Origin: JBFXDI01 sp050181295 | Lineage (GTDB): Bacteria; Pseudomonadota; Alphaproteobacteria; Rhizobiales; Aestuariivirgaceae | Reading direction: 5' to 3' | Assembly: GCA_050181295.1 (NCBI GenBank) | Contig: JBFXDI010000054.1 | Location: 1-24,553 of the forward strand | DNA length: 24,553 bases | Notes under the pieces: model-generated | What the model saw: only the letters and a program-made list of their open reading frames with translations | Databases searched by the model: none | What the model was told of the DNA's origin: nothing | Position numbers and translations under genes: made by a program | In this document: piece after piece, positions 21,486-24,553 of the stretch | How the letters are laid out: each line of letters begins with the position of its first letter | Position numbering within the stretch: position 1 is the stretch's first letter

Positions 21486-21881
21486 ATGCTCAGCAACCGA
21501 CTGAAAACCCTTCTTGCCGCCTTGAGCCTCGTGCTCCTCGTGGCGCCCGGCGCCGTCGCCCAGGAGACGCAGGGCCAGGACTCCCAGCATATGAACCACG
21601 GCGCCATGCAGACGGGGGGCGACGAGAGCCCCTCCAGCAAGGCTTTCGCCGAGGTCAACGCCAAGATGCACCAGGCGATGACCATGGAGCTGACGGGCAA
21701 CGCCGACGTGGACTTCGTCAAGGGCATGATTCCGCACCATCAGGGCGCCATCGACATGGCCAAGGTGGTGCTCGCGCACGGCAAGGACCCGGAGGTTCGG
21801 AAGCTCGCCGAGGAGATCATCGGGGCGCAGGAGAAAGAGATCGCCTGGATGCGTGACTGGCTCGCCAAGAACGCGAAGTAG
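21486..21881 (+). CDS. DUF305 family periplasmic protein
   Basis: A 131-residue secreted protein. The signal peptide is LKTLLAALSLVLLVAPGAVAQ (cleavage about residue 24 after AVA). A Met/His-containing linker (SQHMNHGAMQTGGDE) leads to one DUF305 unit with the signature DVDFVKGMIPHHQGAIDMAK, whose methionine and histidines are candidate metal ligands. Many DUF305 proteins occur beside copper-resistance genes and some bind copper in the periplasm. The single unit here is half the length of two-unit homologues. AGGA lies nine bases before the ATG. A strong terminator follows the stop, so the gene ends an operon with the preceding His/Met-rich protein gene. Confidence 0.87.
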   Translation: MLSNRLKTLLAALSLVLLVAPGAVAQETQGQDSQHMNHGAMQTGGDESPSSKAFAEVNAKMHQAMTMELTGNADVDFVKGMIPHHQGAIDMAKVVLAHGKDPEVRKLAEEIIGAQEKEIAWMRDWLAKNAK

Positions 21882-21895
21882 CGCAGTTCGAGCAG

Positions 21896-21925
21896 CGAAA
21901 GGGCGGCACTCTTGCCGCCCTTTCG
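21896..21925 (+). terminator. Rho-independent-type terminator after the DUF305 gene
   Basis: A perfect 12-base-pair stem, CGAAAGGGCGGC / GCCGCCCTTTCG, surrounds a six-base loop (ACTCTT). It starts 15 bases after the stop codon. The TTT within the right arm gives only a short U-run, so the hairpin is strong but the tail is weak. Confidence 0.8.
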
Positions 21926-21957
21926 ACCGTAAATCATGTCGCTCCTACCCTCTCTGT

Positions 21958-22043
21958 CGTCATGCCAGCGAAGGCTGGCATCCCCTGAAGCGCATCCGCT
22001 TGTCACAACGGCTCAAGGGGATTCCAGCTTTCGCTGGAATGAC
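21958..22043. repeat. Family B repeat, copy 4 (best preserved)
   Basis: CGTCATGCCAGCGAAGGCTG followed by GCATCCCCTGAAGC at the left pairs with GGGGATTCCAGCTTTCGCTG followed by GAATGACG at the right. The outer arms and both inner hairpins are nearly intact over 86 bases. It lies between two convergent terminators. Confidence 0.8.
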
Positions 22044-22075
22044 GAAAAGCTTGCGCTGCGCCTGAACGCAAAAAG

Positions 22076-22099
22076 ATGGCCGGCTCGGAGGCCGGCCAT
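22076..22099 (-). terminator. Rho-independent terminator of the secreted-protein gene
   Basis: On the minus strand a perfect nine-base-pair stem, ATGGCCGGC / GCCGGCCAT, with a six-base loop is followed immediately by CTTTTTGCG. The U-run is in the right place. It begins 34 bases after the stop of the gene at 22133-23083. Confidence 0.85.
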
Positions 22100-22132
22100 G
22101 ACGGCGTTGGCGCGGTGCGCCGCTATTGACCT

Positions 22133-23083
22133 TTAGTTCTCTGTCACGATGTCCTGCATCTCGACCACTTCGAGGTCGCGCGTGGTGACCTTGAGGAGAT
22201 CGCGCAGCCGATCCACGTCCCAGCGCGGGTCGTGCGCGCCGCTGATGAAGTTGTTGCTGCCGTTGTCGGCGAGGATCATGCCGTAGGTCTTGAGCGCCTG
22301 CAGGATGACCTGCGCCTCGGACGAGAAGGCCGAATAGTCGTAGTCGGCCTTGAGCCGCACGCGCATGCCCATGGGCGGCAGGTCGTCGGAGGTGTCGTCG
22401 CTCGCCCAGTGGCTCGCCGGCGCGATATAGGCGCGGCGCGTCTTCTGGAGCGTGAAGCGGACGGCGTGCTGGATGGCGCCCGCCTCGACCTCGTCATAGC
22501 GCACGAGGCCGGGCAGGATGGGCAGGCCCGCCGCGTCGGCCGACGTCCAGCCGGCGGGACGCACCTGGTTCTGCCGCAGGTCCCAGAAGGCGCCTGAGTC
22601 CGCCTTCCAGCCGCCATTGCCGTCGGGGTAGGCGTTGAACATCTCCCAGAGCTGCCAGTTGTCGCGGTCGAACACGAGCACATGGCGGTCGCCGTCGCCG
22701 TTCGGGCCACCCTCGATCGGCGCGTCCGCCGGGATGGGATAGGGACCGGCATCGCTCTCCTCGGCGATGGTGAAGGTCACCGGCACCCGCTCCTGGTCGC
22801 CGCCCACGACCACATACTGGATGCCCATGGGCGCGCCCTCCCATTCCGGCCCGAAGTCGGCGCGAAGCGGCGTGTCCCAGCCCACGCGGGCGAGGATGCG
22901 CTCGGAATTGGGATCGACCGGATCGCCGGAAATGTCCCGGTTCCAGGGACTGTCCTCCGGCATCAGACGCTGTCCGCCGAGGCTGGCGTTGGGACCGAGC
23001 TCGACGTCGGCGGCATGGGATGGAACGACGAAGGTCCAGGCCAGCACGCCCAGGCACAGCACGGCGGATGAGAGGTTTTTCAT
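22133..23083 (-). CDS. Conserved-looking secreted protein of unknown function
   Basis: A 316-residue protein. MKNLSSAVLCLGVLAWTFVV then PSHAAD is a Sec signal peptide with cleavage after SHA. The mature part is rich in Gly, Asp and Trp. Notable stretches are MPEDSPWNRDIS, NGDGDRHVLVFDRDNWQLWE, GWTSADAAGLPILPGLVRYD and the C-terminal YGMILADNGSNNFISGAHDP. I have seen this pattern in uncharacterised extracellular proteins from soil bacteria but know no function for it. The repeated Trp/Asp/Gly patches would fit a beta-rich carbohydrate- or surface-binding protein. ATG 23083 has GGGGAG eight bases upstream. It is monocistronic, with its own terminator. Confidence 0.75.
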   Translation of the reverse strand: MKNLSSAVLCLGVLAWTFVVPSHAADVELGPNASLGGQRLMPEDSPWNRDISGDPVDPNSERILARVGWDTPLRADFGPEWEGAPMGIQYVVVGGDQERVPVTFTIAEESDAGPYPIPADAPIEGGPNGDGDRHVLVFDRDNWQLWEMFNAYPDGNGGWKADSGAFWDLRQNQVRPAGWTSADAAGLPILPGLVRYDEVEAGAIQHAVRFTLQKTRRAYIAPASHWASDDTSDDLPPMGMRVRLKADYDYSAFSSEAQVILQALKTYGMILADNGSNNFISGAHDPRWDVDRLRDLLKVTTRDLEVVEMQDIVTEN

Positions 23084-23238
23084 GCGCGCTCCCCAGCTTT
23101 GCATCGGCACAAGACATACAACAGCCCGGAAAACAGGGCGATACCCTTGCGGGGCCCGCCTGTTTGAGCCGACTTAAGCCTGTGCCATGATGCCGGCCGC
23201 GCTCGACCGACAAGAATCGGGCCGTTCCGGGAGACCGC

Positions 23239-24553
23239 ATGCCTGCCAGCGACCTGACTTTCCGCCAGCGCGTGATCTCGAAGCCCCTGCTCTCCTGGGT
23301 CAGGCGCATCCTGCCGCCCATGTCCGACACCGAGCGCGAGGCGCTCGCGGCGGGGAGCGTCTGGTGGGACGGCGAGCTCATGCGGGGCGATCCCGACTTC
23401 CGCAAGCTGCTCGCGACGCCCGTCCGCACGCTCACGGCGGAGGAGCAGGCCTTCCTCGACGGGCCGACGGAAGAGCTCTGCCGCCTCATCGACGACTGGA
23501 AGATCACCTTCGAGGACCGCGACATCCCGGAGCATGTCTGGGACTTCGTGAAGAGGAACGGCTTCCTCGGCCTCATCATCTCGAAGCAGTATGGCGGCAA
23601 GGGCTTCTCCGCCACGGCCAACTCCGCCATCGTCATGAAGATCGCCTCGCGCGGCACCTCCGCCGCGGTGACGGTCGTGGTGCCGAATTCGCTCGGACCG
23701 GGCGAGCTTCTGCATCTCTTCGGTACCGAGGAGCAGAAGAACCACTGGCTGCCCCGGCTCGCGGACGGGCGCGAGATCCCGGCTTTCGGGCTCACCAGCG
23801 AGGACGCGGGCTCGGACGCCACCTCCATGACCGACAAGGGCGTCGTCTGCTGGGGCGAGCACAACGGTCAACGCACGCTCGGCATGCGCGTCACCTGGTC
23901 GAAGCGCTATATCTCGCTCGGCCCCATCTGCACCGTGCTTGGCCTCGCCTTCAAGCTCACCGACCCCGACCATCTTCTCGGATCGGAGGAGGATCTCGGC
24001 ATCACGCTGGCGCTGGTGCCGACCGACGCGCCCGGCGTGACGATCGGCCGGCGCCACTATCCGGGCATGCAGGCGTTCCCGAACGGGCCGAACTCCGGCA
24101 AGGACGTCTTCATGCCGCTCGACTGGATCATCGGCGGCAAGGCGCGCATCGGCCAGGGGTGGCGCATGCTCATCACGGCGCTGGCGGCGGGGCGCGGCGT
24201 GATGCTCCCCGCCATGTCGGTCGCGGGCATGAAGGTCGCCGCCTTCTCGACCGGCGCCTATGGGCGCATCCGCGAGCAGTTCAACACGCCGGTCTCCCGC
24301 TTCGAGGGCATCCAGGAGGTGGCGGGCAGGATCGCGGGCGAGACCTACCAGATGGATGCCGCGCGCATCCTGACGCTGCAGGCGCTGGACATGGGCGAAA
24401 AGCCCGCCGTCATCGCCGCCATCATGAAGTACCACGCCACCGAGGCCATGCGGCGCGCCGTCAACGACGCGATGGACGTGCATTCGGGCAAGGCGGTGAT
24501 CGACGGACCGAAGAATTACCTCTCCTCCGCCTATCGCGGCATCCCGATCGCCA
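23239..24553 (+). CDS. fadE: FadE-type acyl-CoA dehydrogenase (truncated by window end)
   Basis: The first 438 codons of a large acyl-CoA dehydrogenase; the gene leaves the window still open. It matches the FadE class of fatty acid beta-oxidation enzymes (about 760-815 residues), which oxidise acyl-CoAs of medium to long chain. FadE features are the N-terminal extension (PLLSWVRRILPPMSDTEREA), GGKGFSATANSAIVMKIASR, the FAD-domain motif FGLTSEDAGSDATSM and FPNGPNSGKDVFMPLDWIIG. ATG 23239 follows GGGAG. The gene is divergent from the secreted-protein gene, with 155 bases between. The C-terminal domain specific to FadE cannot be checked here. Confidence 0.88.
   Translation, partial: MPASDLTFRQRVISKPLLSWVRRILPPMSDTEREALAAGSVWWDGELMRGDPDFRKLLATPVRTLTAEEQAFLDGPTEELCRLIDDWKITFEDRDIPEHVWDFVKRNGFLGLIISKQYGGKGFSATANSAIVMKIASRGTSAAVTVVVPNSLGPGELLHLFGTEEQKNHWLPRLADGREIPAFGLTSEDAGSDATSMTDKGVVCWGEHNGQRTLGMRVTWSKRYISLGPICTVLGLAFKLTDPDHLLGSEEDLGITLALVPTDAPGVTIGRRHYPGMQAFPNGPNSGKDVFMPLDWIIGGKARIGQGWRMLITALAAGRGVMLPAMSVAGMKVAAFSTGAYGRIREQFNTPVSRFEGIQEVAGRIAGETYQMDAARILTLQALDMGEKPAVIAAIMKYHATEAMRRAVNDAMDVHSGKAVIDGPKNYLSSAYRGIPIA

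Overview
The window is GC-rich, densely coded chromosomal DNA. The gene families point to an alphaproteobacterium, most likely Hyphomicrobiales (Rhizobiales): an alphaproteobacterial-type PccA, a rhizobial-style class III nucleotidyl cyclase, and two families of intergenic palindromic repeats. I cannot name the genus from sequence alone.

Left part (1-5290): a truncated mgtE leaves on the minus strand. A cupin gene and an EamA/DMT transporter gene follow on the plus strand. An accessory patch (1806-4216) holds small genes of unknown function: two tandem zinc-ribbon membrane proteins, two small overlapping hypotheticals, an orphan-looking C-terminal tail followed by an immunity-like gene, and a minus-strand gene that looks like two genes fused by a frameshift. 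A tRNA-Leu(GAG) gene and lipB close this part.

Middle part (5301-11314): a minus-strand unit of pccA, a lipoprotein gene and an acylphosphatase gene. Divergent from it are a class III cyclase gene with unusual substrate-pocket residues and rimO.

Core (11640-19345): six plus-strand genes that fit catabolism of carnitine and its relatives gamma-butyrobetaine and crotonobetaine. They encode a BKACE/DUF849 3-dehydrocarnitine cleavage enzyme, an L-carnitine dehydrogenase, an SDR, an acyl-CoA dehydrogenase, a fused NDP-forming acyl-CoA synthetase and a CaiD-type hydratase. A plausible route is CoA activation of gamma-butyrobetaine or crotonobetaine, oxidation to crotonobetainyl-CoA, hydration to carnitinyl-CoA, release of carnitine, oxidation to 3-dehydrocarnitine, then cleavage to a betaine (as its CoA ester) and acetoacetate. 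No CaiB/CaiC or CdhB-type thioesterase is visible; the NDP-forming synthetase may fill one or both gaps. Four CCTCCCC-type repeats sit between the genes of this cluster, and a fifth sits upstream of rimO.

Right part (19362-24553): a RelBE-type toxin-antitoxin pair with a palindromic candidate operator, an MFS transporter gene divergent from a His/Met-rich secreted protein gene and a DUF305 gene (a copper-type pair), two convergent rho-independent terminators, a conserved secreted protein of unknown function, and a FadE-type acyl-CoA dehydrogenase gene cut by the window end.
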